DNA from: Granulicella sp. S156
Lineage (GTDB): Bacteria; Acidobacteriota; Terriglobia; Terriglobales; Acidobacteriaceae
Assembly (NCBI RefSeq): GCF_009766105.1
Contig: NZ_LMUH01000026.1
Coordinates: 234,644-298,643, forward strand
Direction: 5' to 3'
Length of the DNA stretch: 64,000 nucleotides
Below the pieces are notes generated by a model, which saw only the letters and a program-made list of their open reading frames with translations, was not told the origin of the DNA and did no database searches. Made by a program: the position numbers and the translations under genes. Positions 9,362 to 18,658 of the stretch are shown here, piece after piece; positions within the stretch are counted from its first letter, which is position 1, and the number at the start of each line of letters is the position of its first letter.

Positions 9362-9419
9362 TCACTGCTATTCCCAAGAGCAGCAGCAACGACAAATACA
9401 TCGATTTGTCAGTCACCAC

Positions 9420-11006
9420 CTAGTGGACAGCTGCCTCCATATGCTTCGGCGGTTTCTTTAACAGCAACGCCATCGGAACCATGCACGCGCAGAAGAGCGA
9501 AAGCATCAGGATGACGTCGATATAAGAGAGGACGCTCGCTTGCGCCTGCAGCGTCTGGTAGAGACGGCCCATCGCGAACCGTTGCGCATCTGCTAGAGAC
9601 GCCGTGTGCTGCAGAGACTGTTGTACGAGCGCGTGATATTGATTCAGCCATGCAGGACTGCTTCCATATACGTTCGCGGCAAGATACTGCTGATGCACCT
9701 GCTGATGCCGCGCAAGCACCGTTGTAAAAAGGGAAGTTCCGGCCGAGCCGCCGATATTGCGCGCCAGGTTCGCCAGTCCGGAGACGTCGTTATTCTTGCC
9801 CGGCTCTATGCCCACGTACGCGAGCGTATTGATGGGGACAAAGAGGAAGGCGAGACCGATGGACTGATAGAAGCGCAGAAAAGAGACGTACCGGAAGCTC
9901 ATCTGCAGATCGAGAGTCGTCATGTGATACAAGGTCACGGCTAACGCCGTGAACCCAAACATGATGAGATAACGTCCGTCGATCCGGGAGATGAGGATGC
10001 CGACGATAGGCATGCAGATAATGGTTGCAAGGCCGCCGGCGGACATGGCCATCCCAGCAATCTCGGCCGTATAGCCCATCAACGACTGCAGGAACTGAGG
10101 CAGCAGCACGGTTGTAGCGTAAAGGGTCAGGCCCAGCATGAACATCATCAGGAACGAGACCGCGAAGTTTCGATTTTTGAATAATCGGAGATCGAGGATC
10201 GGGCGTTTTCCTGTATGAATCTGCCATAGCTCCCAGCCGACAAGAGAGAGCAACCCGATGACGAACATAACGCTAAAGATCACGATAAAGTGCGAGGCAA
10301 ACCAATCGTCCTCCTGGCCTTTGTCCATCACAACTTCCAGGGTGCCGAAGGTAAGCGCAACCAGGCCGAAGCCGATGAGGTCCAATCGGAAGCCTCCGCG
10401 CTTTGCCTCCGCTACTTCGCGCTTGATCCGAGGCGTGTCTTCCACCAGGCGGTGCGTCAGCGTGAGCGACAGTATGGCAATAGGGATATTGATGAAGAAG
10501 ATCCATCGCCAGTTGTAGTTGTCCGTGATCCATCCGCCCAGCGTTGGCCCGATGATTGGTGCCGTGATGACGGCTAGGCCGTAAAGCGCAAACGCTTGCC
10601 CTCGCTTTGCGGGAGGGAACGTATCGGCAAGGATCGACTGCTCGGACGGTTGCAGGCCCCCACCCCCAAGCCCCTGCAACACCCGAAAGAAGAGCAACAT
10701 GGGAAGAGATGTAGCCAGCCCGCACAACAGAGAACTGACTCCGAAGATGACCACACAGGTCATGTAAAAGCGCTTTCGGCCAATGATGCTCCCCAGATAC
10801 GCCCCCAGCGGCAGCACGATCGCATTGGCCACCAGGTAAGAGGTAATCACCCACGTGGACTCATCCGCGGAGGCTCCCAGTGAGCCTGCAATATGGGGCA
10901 GCGCTACATTTGCAATGGAGGTATCCAGTACTTCCATGATCGTAGCGAGCGTCACGGTGATCGCGATGATCCACGGATTGTGCTTCGGTGTATAGATCTC
11001 GTCCAT
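9420..11006 (-). CDS. DHA2-family (EmrB/QacA-type) 14-helix drug exporter
   Basis: 528 residues. MFS motifs are plain: LDTSIANVALPHIAGSLGAS in helix 1, the motif-A loop LGSIIGRKRFY, RVLQGLGGGGLQPSEQSI, and the antiporter motif C region GLAVITAPIIGPTLGGWITD. Length and motifs fit proton-driven multidrug exporters of the DHA2 group, which often work with a separate periplasmic adaptor; none is visible here. A TetR regulator is transcribed divergently from a 117-bp shared promoter region that holds a near-perfect 18-bp palindrome, so substrate-induced derepression is the likely control. Confidence 0.9.
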   Translation of the reverse strand: MDEIYTPKHNPWIIAITVTLATIMEVLDTSIANVALPHIAGSLGASADESTWVITSYLVANAIVLPLGAYLGSIIGRKRFYMTCVVIFGVSSLLCGLATSLPMLLFFRVLQGLGGGGLQPSEQSILADTFPPAKRGQAFALYGLAVITAPIIGPTLGGWITDNYNWRWIFFINIPIAILSLTLTHRLVEDTPRIKREVAEAKRGGFRLDLIGFGLVALTFGTLEVVMDKGQEDDWFASHFIVIFSVMFVIGLLSLVGWELWQIHTGKRPILDLRLFKNRNFAVSFLMMFMLGLTLYATTVLLPQFLQSLMGYTAEIAGMAMSAGGLATIICMPIVGILISRIDGRYLIMFGFTALAVTLYHMTTLDLQMSFRYVSFLRFYQSIGLAFLFVPINTLAYVGIEPGKNNDVSGLANLARNIGGSAGTSLFTTVLARHQQVHQQYLAANVYGSSPAWLNQYHALVQQSLQHTASLADAQRFAMGRLYQTLQAQASVLSYIDVILMLSLFCACMVPMALLLKKPPKHMEAAVH

Positions 11007-11107
11007 TGTGTCGGTGTCCGTTTTTGAGGAGTTTCTTCAGTTACGTTGCATCCGCGCGGTTAGGGGGATACCTTTCTTGAAGAGGCGCAGACTGTTTTGC
11101 GTAAAAT

Positions 11108-11125
11108 ATATCAATCGATAGATAT
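11108..11125. promoter_or_regulatory. Operator-like palindrome overlapping the tetR start
   Basis: ATATCAATCGATAGATAT is an 18-bp palindrome with one mismatched pair. It lies in the divergent promoter region and its last two bases are the first two of the ATG at 11124, so a bound repressor would block tetR transcription or initiation directly. Confidence 0.6.
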
Positions 11126-11801
11126 GATGGAAAAAGATCAGCATAAGATTCGGAAAGTTCAGGCTCGCGGGGAAGAGACCAAAAAGCGCCTGCTGGAGGC
11201 TGCAACCAGGCTCTTCAGCGAACGGGGCTTTGATGGGGTTTCAACCCGCGACATCGCCGCGGAAGCCGAGACCACACTTCCTTCGATCCCACATCACTTT
11301 GAATCGAAGGAAGGCATCTATCAGGCAGTACTGGCAAGCATTGCCGAAGAGATAACGGCTCGCCTGGCGACTGCGTCTGCCAGGGCGATGGACGTTTTGA
11401 GCAAAAAGGATGCGACCAAGCGGGAGAAGTTAGAAGCCCTGGACCATCTGCTGAGCACTCATGCGCGCTCCATTCTCCAGAGCCGGCCTGAATGGGCCCG
11501 TCTTATGGTCCATGAGCAACTGCATCCCTCTGCGGCACTGACGCCCATCACCCGGGTTCTCGAGCAGTACCTGGTAGGGCCTCTGGCCAAGCTGATTGCG
11601 GATCTGCGTGGCCTTCATGTGAAGTGCGTAGAAGTCAGGCTGGAAGCCCTGGTCTTGGTCGGACGCATCCTGATCTTTCGCACGGCCCGGCATTCCAGCC
11701 TGCATATTATGGGTTGGGAGGAGTTCACTCCGTCCCGGATCGAACGGATCATTGAGATGCTGAGCAGCAATCTTTATCGTCTTTTTCCGAAAGGCGATTG
11801 A
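11124..11801 (+). CDS. TetR-family regulator, divergent from DHA2 exporter
   Basis: 225 residues from the first ATG (a second ATG follows immediately; a TTG at 11097 is less likely because it lies upstream of the palindrome). The helix-turn-helix spans about residues 15-60 (RLLEAATRLFSERGFDGVST, then DIAAEAETTLPSIPHHFESK). The C-terminal domain, with RPEWARLMVHEQLHPSAA, resembles the CecR/YbiH-type ligand domain of regulators that control drug exporters. The divergent exporter is the probable target. Confidence 0.9.
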   Translation: MMEKDQHKIRKVQARGEETKKRLLEAATRLFSERGFDGVSTRDIAAEAETTLPSIPHHFESKEGIYQAVLASIAEEITARLATASARAMDVLSKKDATKREKLEALDHLLSTHARSILQSRPEWARLMVHEQLHPSAALTPITRVLEQYLVGPLAKLIADLRGLHVKCVEVRLEALVLVGRILIFRTARHSSLHIMGWEEFTPSRIERIIEMLSSNLYRLFPKGD

Positions 11802-11855
11802 AGGCGGATGCATTCAAAGCCACCGCCTTCGTCTCGGAATATATCTGCAGAAGAA

Positions 11856-13385
11856 CTACCGCAGCTCCGCCGTCCGCAGAAAATCGAAACTGCCACCAGG
11901 ATTCAACGTCACGTTCGTCAGCCGTGTCGAATGCACGATTTCATTGTTTGGGTACCACAACGGAATCGCGGGCAGATCGTTGGCGAGAATCTGCTGTACT
12001 TCGATATAGGCACGCCTCCGCACATCCTGGTCTGTCGAGGCGTTGGCCGCCTGCAACAGGGCATCGACACGTGCGTTGGCGTAGTGCCCGCGATTACCGC
12101 CCTTCGGCGGAAACATGCTGGACGCAGAGGTATAGCGGAAGATATCCGGATCCTCGTTCGAGCCGATCCAGCGCAGGATGTACATCTGGAACGAGCCTTT
12201 GGTGATGTCCGAGTAGAACGTGGCGAACTCAGACGAACGTAGTGACAGCTCGATACCGGCCGCGCGCATCTCCTCCTGCATAGCCTGCGCCTCCAGCCGT
12301 GTTGTCTCATCAGTGGAGGTCTTCAACGTGAACCGCAGCCGGATCCCGTTCTTGTCCGGCTTCAATCCAGCTTCGTCGAGCAGCCGAAGCGCGCGCGCTA
12401 TGTCATGTGGATATTGTGGCAGAGCTGCATCGCTTGCCGCAGCCCAGTGGGCCGGAGGCAGCAGCGTCTCTGCGGGGCGAGCCTGTCCTCGCCACAGTGC
12501 CGCAATCAGCGCATCTTTATCGATCGCGCAAGCGATCGCCTGCCGGACCCTCGGATCACGCAGTGCCGGGTCCGTCACGTTGAAATTGGCATAGATCACC
12601 CACGCACTGGGACCGCTCTCTGTGTGCAGATTCGGCAGCCCTTGCAGCGCATGGACCATGTCGGGCGTAATGACATTACTCTCTACATCGCCCGAGCCCT
12701 TCTTCATCTCCAGCGCCGTGGTGATGGTGTCGGGAATTATTTCGAAGCGCACGCGCGCGATCTTCGGCGCCCCGGCCCAGTACTCCGGGTTGCGTTCGAT
12801 GACCACCTCTTTGTCTTGCACTTGGCTGACGAACTTGTAGGGCCCCGTTCCCACCGGATGCAACCCTTCGTCGCTCCCGGCGCCTTTTTCTACGACGCCG
12901 AACAGCCCATCGCTCAGGTTGAAGAGCAGGCTCGGAACAGGTTCACGGGTATGTACAACCACGGTCAGCGGATCGCGGACATCAACGCCAGCTACATTCG
13001 CAAAGGCCCCACCCTTGGCGGTGATCAACGCACCGTTGGTCATGCTGCGGATCGACCATGCAACATCGTCAGCGGTGAGCGGCTTCCCATCATGAAAACG
13101 CACGCCGCCGCGCAGATGAAAGACCCAGGTCAGCAGATCGGGCCGCTCCCAACTGGTTGCGAGCCAGGGTTGAAGGTTGGAGTGGTCATCCTTGCGTACC
13201 AGCGGGTCATAGATCAACTCGCCCACACGCTCGCTCTGCGCATCGGTGCCCTGGCGCACATCAAGGTTGTTTGGCGAGCTTTCGATAATGAAGTGCAGTG
13301 TGTCGCGATCCATCGACGCATGTTCGTTACACGCAGCCAGCGGCAGCAATGTTCCCATCGCTAAAAGCCAGCAAAGACGCTTCAT
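11856..13385 (-). CDS. Family 5 extracellular solute-binding lipoprotein (oligopeptide/dipeptide ABC type)
   Basis: 509 residues starting at an ATG that overlaps the anmK stop (ATGA). The signal peptide ends in a lipobox LAAC with Cys19, so this is a lipoprotein. The fold signature of SBP family 5 is clear: WVFHLRGGVRFHDGKPLTAD with DDVAWSIRSM, VGTGPYKF, and PRVRQAIACAIDKDALI. Such proteins bind peptides, nickel or sugars for an ABC importer, but no permease or ATPase is nearby. Linkage with anmK raises the possibility of murein-peptide capture; this is inference. Confidence 0.88.
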   Translation of the reverse strand: MKRLCWLLAMGTLLPLAACNEHASMDRDTLHFIIESSPNNLDVRQGTDAQSERVGELIYDPLVRKDDHSNLQPWLATSWERPDLLTWVFHLRGGVRFHDGKPLTADDVAWSIRSMTNGALITAKGGAFANVAGVDVRDPLTVVVHTREPVPSLLFNLSDGLFGVVEKGAGSDEGLHPVGTGPYKFVSQVQDKEVVIERNPEYWAGAPKIARVRFEIIPDTITTALEMKKGSGDVESNVITPDMVHALQGLPNLHTESGPSAWVIYANFNVTDPALRDPRVRQAIACAIDKDALIAALWRGQARPAETLLPPAHWAAASDAALPQYPHDIARALRLLDEAGLKPDKNGIRLRFTLKTSTDETTRLEAQAMQEEMRAAGIELSLRSSEFATFYSDITKGSFQMYILRWIGSNEDPDIFRYTSASSMFPPKGGNRGHYANARVDALLQAANASTDQDVRRRAYIEVQQILANDLPAIPLWYPNNEIVHSTRLTNVTLNPGGSFDFLRTAELR

Positions 13386-14590
13386 GCGAGCGAAATCCTT
13401 CCGAGGATGACGGGACGCTCCGCACCCGTAGCCGAAGGTACATTGCCCGATAGGCCATGCCACGTGAGCCAGCCCATCAGAGCGAAGGCCGCGGCCTCTT
13501 TGGCTTCCGTAGCAAGCCCTTCCTCTTCCGTGGTTGCGACCCGCACCCCCAATGCCGCAAAGCCTTCGCGCAGCTTGCGCATCAGGGTCGCGTTGCGTGT
13601 CCCTCCGCCTGCGGCGAACATCTCGGTTGCGTGTGCTTTTTGTCCGAGATGCGGAAGGCAGAAGCGCTGGTAGGCGTCGAGAATAGTCTCCGCTGTAAAG
13701 GCTGTAGCCGTCGCGATCACATCCTGTTTGCGCGCGCCTTCGCGCTCGCACAATCCAAGGAAACGTGTGACGAACGCCTCTCCATACTCTTCACGACCGC
13801 ACGACTTCGGCGGCGGGGCAGAGAAGTAGCTCGCCTTCATCAGCGTTGCAACGACGCTATCGAAAACCTTGCCCCGCGCTCCGACCGCGCCGTCTTTGTC
13901 GAAGCGGCGGCCATAGAGTTGCTTCATGCAGGCATCGACGATCATGTTGGCCGGGCCTGTATCGAAGGCCAACACCTCGTCCACGGAACAACCCGCCGGC
14001 AGCGCTGTAACGTTGGCAATGCCGCCCAGGTTGAGCAGCAGCCGGTTCTTTGCCGCGTGACGAAACAGGCAGAAGTCCAGCATTGGCACCAGCGGTGCGC
14101 CTTGTCCTCCGGCAGCCATATCCGCTGGACGGAAATCACTGACCACTGGCACACGCAGACGCTCAGCGATCAACGACGGCTCGCCAATCTGCCACGTACA
14201 CCGCACCGGTTGGCCAAGATACGGTGCTGCTGTGCCCTGGTGATAGACCGTCTGACCATGGCACGCAATAAGCTGCGGTTTCAACTTCAGTTCGCGGGCC
14301 GTAACCGCAACACACTCCGCATATACAGCACCAAGCCGCCATGAAAGCCGCGTGAGCTCCGCCGCGCTCGTCTGTTTTGCATCCATCGCCGCGAGCACCG
14401 CAGTGCGCAGTTTGGCATCGTAGGCAAACGAACGATGTCCCAGCACCTTCACGCGCGGCGCACCACCCTTACGCAATGCAGGCGAGATACGGCAGATCGC
14501 AACATCGACACCATCGGCTGAGGTCCCACTCATCACACCCGCAATGGTCAGGGCCTTTACCGCTTTGCCCTCTAATCCCTGCCTTTTCAT
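13382..14590 (-). CDS. anmK: Anhydro-N-acetylmuramic acid kinase
   Basis: 402 residues. TIAGVMSGTSADGVDVAIC at the N-terminus is the hallmark ATP/sugar motif of AnmK; LVPMLDFCLF, LLLNLGGIANVT and LAFDTGPANMIVDA are further family blocks. The enzyme hydrolyses and phosphorylates 1,6-anhydroMurNAc to MurNAc-6-phosphate in cell-wall recycling, in the cytoplasm. Its ATG overlaps the mutS stop (ATGA) and its stop overlaps the next start in the same way, so it sits in the middle of a tightly coupled three-gene operon. The usual partners murQ, nagZ and ampG are not in the window. Confidence 0.95.
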   Translation of the reverse strand: MKRQGLEGKAVKALTIAGVMSGTSADGVDVAICRISPALRKGGAPRVKVLGHRSFAYDAKLRTAVLAAMDAKQTSAAELTRLSWRLGAVYAECVAVTARELKLKPQLIACHGQTVYHQGTAAPYLGQPVRCTWQIGEPSLIAERLRVPVVSDFRPADMAAGGQGAPLVPMLDFCLFRHAAKNRLLLNLGGIANVTALPAGCSVDEVLAFDTGPANMIVDACMKQLYGRRFDKDGAVGARGKVFDSVVATLMKASYFSAPPPKSCGREEYGEAFVTRFLGLCEREGARKQDVIATATAFTAETILDAYQRFCLPHLGQKAHATEMFAAGGGTRNATLMRKLREGFAALGVRVATTEEEGLATEAKEAAAFALMGWLTWHGLSGNVPSATGAERPVILGRISLA

Positions 14591-17340
14591 CCGCCGCCTT
14601 TCAACTCACGTTGCAACTCTGCAATCAGTTGAAGCGCCTCACGAGGCGTCAGTCCATCCACGTCGGTCTGCTCGATGCGGTCGACGATTCGCTGCGACAG
14701 TGGCGTGAACATGGTCATCTGCATCGAAGCCTCACGCTCGGCAACAGGGGCTGCCTCGCGCACCTGTTGCGACTCGGCGCGCTCGTGCACGCGCAACACC
14801 TGCCGCGCGCGTTCAATCACAGCCCCAGGAAGTCCCGCGAGCCGCGCTACTTCGATGCCATAGCTCTTGTTGGCCGCGCCCGCTTCGACGGTATGCAGAA
14901 AGACGATGCCACCGCCGCTCTCGCGCACAGTGACACGGACGTTCTGCAGGCGCGCCAGCCGGTCTGCGAGCAGCGTGAGCTCGTGATAATGCGTCGCGAA
15001 CAACGTCCGAGCTCCGATCTCATTGTGCAGATGCTCAACCGTCGACCACGCGAGTGAGAGGCCGTCATAGGTCGCGGTACCTCGCCCCATCTCGTCGAGC
15101 AGCACCAGCGAACGCGCCGTCGCTGTGTTAAGGATGGCGGCCGTCTCCGTCATCTCGACCATAAAGGTCGAACGCCCACGTGCCACATTGTCGCTTGCGC
15201 CGATTCGGGTATAGACGCGGTCGACCAGGCCCAGCCGCATGCGCTCTGCGGGCACAAAGCAGCCGCACTGCGCCATGATGACTAACAGCGCTGCCTGACG
15301 CAGATACGTACTTTTACCACCCATGTTCGGCCCGGTGATCAGCAGCAGGGAAGGGCCATGGGCCTCACCCCCGAGGGCTTCCAGATGCAACGAGTTCGGA
15401 ATGAACCGCCCACCCCCGCTCTCTTCCAATCTCTGTTCAACGACGGGATGCCGCGCCGCAACAAACTCCAGCACCTCACTCGCATCGACCTGTGGTCTCA
15501 CCCAGTCGCGCATCGCCGCAAGATGCGCGAAGCAGCCCAGCAGGTCAATCTCCGCCACGCGCCGCGCGGTCTCGCGAACCCGTGTGGCATTCGTCAGAAG
15601 CTGACGCCGCAGCTCCGCGAAGATCTTGCGTTCGATTTCACCGGAGCGTTCCTGCGCGGTGAGAATCTTTGTCTCAAGCTCTTTCAGTTCCGGCGTGGTG
15701 AAGCGCTCGGCATTCACCAGCGTCTGCTTGCGCTCGTAGTCGGCGGGTACCGACTTGGCATTCGCCTTGGTAACCTCGAGGTAATAACCGAAGACAGAGT
15801 TAAACCGCACCTTCAGCGAGCCGATGCCGGTACGCGCCCGCTCACGTTCTTCAATGGCGGCAATGCGCTGGCGGCCGCTCGTCGAAAGCCCGCGCAGCTC
15901 ATCCAGCTCCGCATCGACGCCCTCTCGAATAGCCCCGCCATCGCTCAGTGAAACCGGAGGCTCGTCGACCAGCGTGCGCACGATCATCTCGCTCAGGTCG
16001 TCGAGCGTATCGAGTTTGGCGGCAAGAAACGCCCAGCGGCCCGACGGCGATGTTGCGGCAAACTCTGCAACCACAGCGCGCAGTCCCGGCAGCCGCGCCA
16101 GCGTGGCGCCAAGCCCAACGACCTCACGCGGCCCAGCGGAGTCCAGCGACACACGGCCCAGCAATCGTTCAAGGTCGAGCACGCCATCCATCGCTCGCCG
16201 CAGACCCTCGCGTCGGCGGATGTCGCTGGCAGCCTCCGCAACGGCATCGAGGCGTTCATTGATCTCCGCAAGTGACTGCATCGGTCGCAGCAACTGCGCA
16301 CGCAGCAGGCGCTTGCCCATCGGCGTACAGCAGGCGTCCAGCGTGTAGAAAAGCGTCGTCCGCGGACCTTCACTGCTGAACAGCGGATCGACGAGCTCGA
16401 GATTGCGCACGCTTACAGCATCGAGCTCCAGGCAATCCCGCTTCTCGTAAAAGCGCAGGGTGTCGAGATGCTCCAGTGCACCCTGCTTGGTCGTGCGCAG
16501 ATAGTGCACAATTCCGCCCGCAGCAACTGCCGCCGCGGCATGGTTAGCCAACCCCAGTCCATCGAGCGAGTGCACCCGAAGCTGCTGCCGCAGCAGCGGC
16601 ACAGCATAATCCTCGGTGAAGACCCACTCTTCTACTTCGGTCCGCGCGCCGCCGATATCGGAGGTTGCGGACTCTTCCTTCGCTTCAACGTCCTCGCTTT
16701 TATGTAAATCAGCTGGGTTATTTTCCCGCAGAGAAGTCTGTCGCACGCTCTGCGTTGTCTTGGCCCCGAAGCCGCCAGCGCCTCGGGCAAAGATCAACTC
16801 CGCTGGCCGCAGCCGCGCCAGTTCATCCAGCGCCAGCGCCCAGGCATTCGCCCCGCCAAACTCGGTCGCACAGAACTCGCCGGTCGAGAGGTCGATAGCC
16901 GCAACACCCACACTCCCCGCACCGACTCCGGCGACGCTCGCTAGCCACTGGCTCTCACTCGCAGCCAACGTCGGATCAAGCGCTGTCCCAGGCGTGAGCA
17001 CGCGCGTAACCTCGCGGCGAACGATGGTTTTGGTCGCCTTGGGGTCCTCCATCTGTTCGCACAGCGCCACCCGATAGCCGAGCCGCAGCAATCGCTGCAG
17101 ATACGTCCCCGCCGAGTGGTACGGTACGCCGCACATAGGCACGGACTTCGTCTTGTCGCGCGAAGTCAGGGTCAGTTGCAGCTCGCGCGCAGCCACAATA
17201 GCGTCTTCATAGAACAGCTCGTAGAAATCCCCAAGCCGGAAGAAGAGCAGAGCGTCGGGGTGTGCATCTTTGGCAGCGCGGTACTGCCGCATCACTGGTG
17301 TTAGTCCAGCTTCGTTCGCGATTTCGTTGGTCGTTGTCAT
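14587..17340 (-). CDS. mutS: DNA mismatch repair ATPase MutS
   Basis: 917 residues from MTTTNEIANE; the frame stays open for 83 codons further upstream, but the conserved domain begins at TPVMRQYRAAKDAHPDALLF. The mismatch-contact Phe-x-Glu lies in GDFYELFYED, the Walker A is GPNMGGKST (residues 670-678), and the DExx region is LLDEMGRGTATYDG. A Ser/Glu/Lys-rich insertion near residues 205-250 makes the protein slightly longer than typical MutS (about 850-880). It recognises base mismatches and recruits MutL; mutL is not here. First gene of the mutS-anmK-SBP operon. Confidence 0.97.
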   Translation of the reverse strand: MTTTNEIANEAGLTPVMRQYRAAKDAHPDALLFFRLGDFYELFYEDAIVAARELQLTLTSRDKTKSVPMCGVPYHSAGTYLQRLLRLGYRVALCEQMEDPKATKTIVRREVTRVLTPGTALDPTLAASESQWLASVAGVGAGSVGVAAIDLSTGEFCATEFGGANAWALALDELARLRPAELIFARGAGGFGAKTTQSVRQTSLRENNPADLHKSEDVEAKEESATSDIGGARTEVEEWVFTEDYAVPLLRQQLRVHSLDGLGLANHAAAAVAAGGIVHYLRTTKQGALEHLDTLRFYEKRDCLELDAVSVRNLELVDPLFSSEGPRTTLFYTLDACCTPMGKRLLRAQLLRPMQSLAEINERLDAVAEAASDIRRREGLRRAMDGVLDLERLLGRVSLDSAGPREVVGLGATLARLPGLRAVVAEFAATSPSGRWAFLAAKLDTLDDLSEMIVRTLVDEPPVSLSDGGAIREGVDAELDELRGLSTSGRQRIAAIEERERARTGIGSLKVRFNSVFGYYLEVTKANAKSVPADYERKQTLVNAERFTTPELKELETKILTAQERSGEIERKIFAELRRQLLTNATRVRETARRVAEIDLLGCFAHLAAMRDWVRPQVDASEVLEFVAARHPVVEQRLEESGGGRFIPNSLHLEALGGEAHGPSLLLITGPNMGGKSTYLRQAALLVIMAQCGCFVPAERMRLGLVDRVYTRIGASDNVARGRSTFMVEMTETAAILNTATARSLVLLDEMGRGTATYDGLSLAWSTVEHLHNEIGARTLFATHYHELTLLADRLARLQNVRVTVRESGGGIVFLHTVEAGAANKSYGIEVARLAGLPGAVIERARQVLRVHERAESQQVREAAPVAEREASMQMTMFTPLSQRIVDRIEQTDVDGLTPREALQLIAELQRELKGGG

Positions 17341-17460
17341 CGTTAATACAGGAAAGGTCAGAATACCGGATACCAGGCCTGAGCATTTCTTGTTCTCAAC
17401 CCAACGATCCATCCCAAAAACGAGATGTCTGTTTCGCGTTTTCCGTCTACACTGACAGGA

Positions 17461-17718
17461 ATGATCCAGATTCCCATGTCCGACGCGCAATATGCCGCCG
17501 CCGCAGTGCGGCTTCGCAACAACGGCATCGACCTTGTGGGGACCTCCGGCACGCTCACCAAAGACGGCATTACCGCAACCTACGCGCACGCCGACGGCAA
17601 GCTGACCATCGAGATCGTCGACCGCCCCAACCTCCTGCCGCTCAGCCTCATCGAAGGCAAACTGCAGGCCTATCTGGAGCAGAGCGTGGCCTACGACACC
17701 AACCGCTCAGCTGGGTAG
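17461..17718 (+). CDS. Small conserved-looking protein, 85 residues, function unknown
   Basis: Read from MIQIPMSDAQYAAAAVRLRN; a start 12 codons upstream (17425) is also possible. The protein is soluble, with one N-terminal helix and a beta-rich middle (LVGTSGTLTKDGITATYAHA, KLTIEIVDRP). GC-rich codon use matches its neighbours and the frame is uninterrupted, which supports a real gene. I recognise no family. It is transcribed away from mutS from a shared 120-bp region. Confidence 0.6.
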   Translation: MIQIPMSDAQYAAAAVRLRNNGIDLVGTSGTLTKDGITATYAHADGKLTIEIVDRPNLLPLSLIEGKLQAYLEQSVAYDTNRSAG

Positions 17719-17806
17719 CCCCCTTCCGCCAGTTATTCTGGGAATCCCCAGTCGCCATCGCTGAGGCTTCAACGTTGGGTAGCACCCCTTCCGCCAGCTA
17801 TACTGG
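17713..17806. repeat. Imperfect direct repeat upstream of hemX
   Basis: The unit GGGTAGC-(A)-CCCCTTCCGCC, continuing AGYTATWCTGG, occurs at 17713-17741 and again at 17777-17806, 64 bp apart. The first copy overlaps the stop region of the small upstream gene. Each unit ends in a small CCAG/CTGG hairpin. Role unknown. Confidence 0.55.
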
Positions 17807-17842
17807 ACTATCGCGGCAAATCCTTCGCTGCGTCACTGTCGA

Positions 17843-18658
17843 ATGTCTCTCCTCTGGCTCCGAGTCGCGGCTCTTCTCTACGGCATAGCCGCGCTTGCGG
17901 TGCTGCCCGCGGCCCTCTATAACCGGCCGCGCTGGCGCCATGTGGCAGTCCCTGCGGCACTCGCCGGAGCATTCTTCCACTTCGTCTCCATCGCCGAAAC
18001 CTTCTATGCCGCCCACCGCGCCCTGCCGGTGGACACGCACGAGACCCTCTCCATGCTCGGCCTTCTGCTGGCCGCTGCGTTTCTTCTGCTGGCGGCCAGA
18101 TACCGCACGGTGTCATTCGGCATCTTCCTGCTGCCGGTCGCCGTGCTGCTGACCATCGTTCCCGCCTTCCGGCCCGGGCACGAGACCATCGCCTATCCCT
18201 TCGTCGGCACTATTTGGCTATTCCTGCACGTGGCGCTCCTGCTGGCGGCCTACGCGGCGTTATTTCTCTCGCTCATCGCGAGCCTGTTGTATCTCATCCA
18301 GGAGCGCCTGCTGAAGCAGAAACGCGCCAGCCAGCAACCTACATGGCTGCCTCCGCTCGAAACCACCGACCAGATCGCGCTGAAGTCGCTCCTCTTCGGC
18401 CTGCCCTGCATGACCGCAGGCCTGCTGATTGGTTCGGTTATCGCGCTGCAGACCATTGGCCCGACATTCTTCGCCGACCCCAAGGTGCTGCTCTCCTTCG
18501 CGATGTGGGTCGCGTACATGCTGATGATCTTCATCCGTCGCCACAGCGGCCTGCGTGGCCGCCGAGCAGTGTACCTGTCCAGCTTCGTCTTCCTGGTCGT
18601 GCTCGCGGTGTGGGCGGCGAATCAGCTCTCCGCCGTACACAGGTTCAAGGCGCCATGA
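17843..18658 (+). CDS. hemX: HemX/CcsA-like cytochrome c assembly membrane protein
   Basis: 271 residues with about eight hydrophobic helices. The order of helices and the adjacency to hemA match the HemX branch of the CcsA/ResC superfamily (Cytochrom_C_asm). HemX in Bacillus modulates the abundance of glutamyl-tRNA reductase; other family members handle heme for cytochrome c maturation. The tryptophan-rich WWD heme-handling motif is not evident, which favours the HemX-type role. Its stop overlaps the hemA start by ATGA, indicating translational coupling. Confidence 0.82.
   Translation: MSLLWLRVAALLYGIAALAVLPAALYNRPRWRHVAVPAALAGAFFHFVSIAETFYAAHRALPVDTHETLSMLGLLLAAAFLLLAARYRTVSFGIFLLPVAVLLTIVPAFRPGHETIAYPFVGTIWLFLHVALLLAAYAALFLSLIASLLYLIQERLLKQKRASQQPTWLPPLETTDQIALKSLLFGLPCMTAGLLIGSVIALQTIGPTFFADPKVLLSFAMWVAYMLMIFIRRHSGLRGRRAVYLSSFVFLVVLAVWAANQLSAVHRFKAP

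Noticed and set aside
17341..17589. 83-codon N-terminal extension of mutS
   Set aside because: The extra residues are unlike MutS, and the family start fits MTTTNEIANE at 17340.
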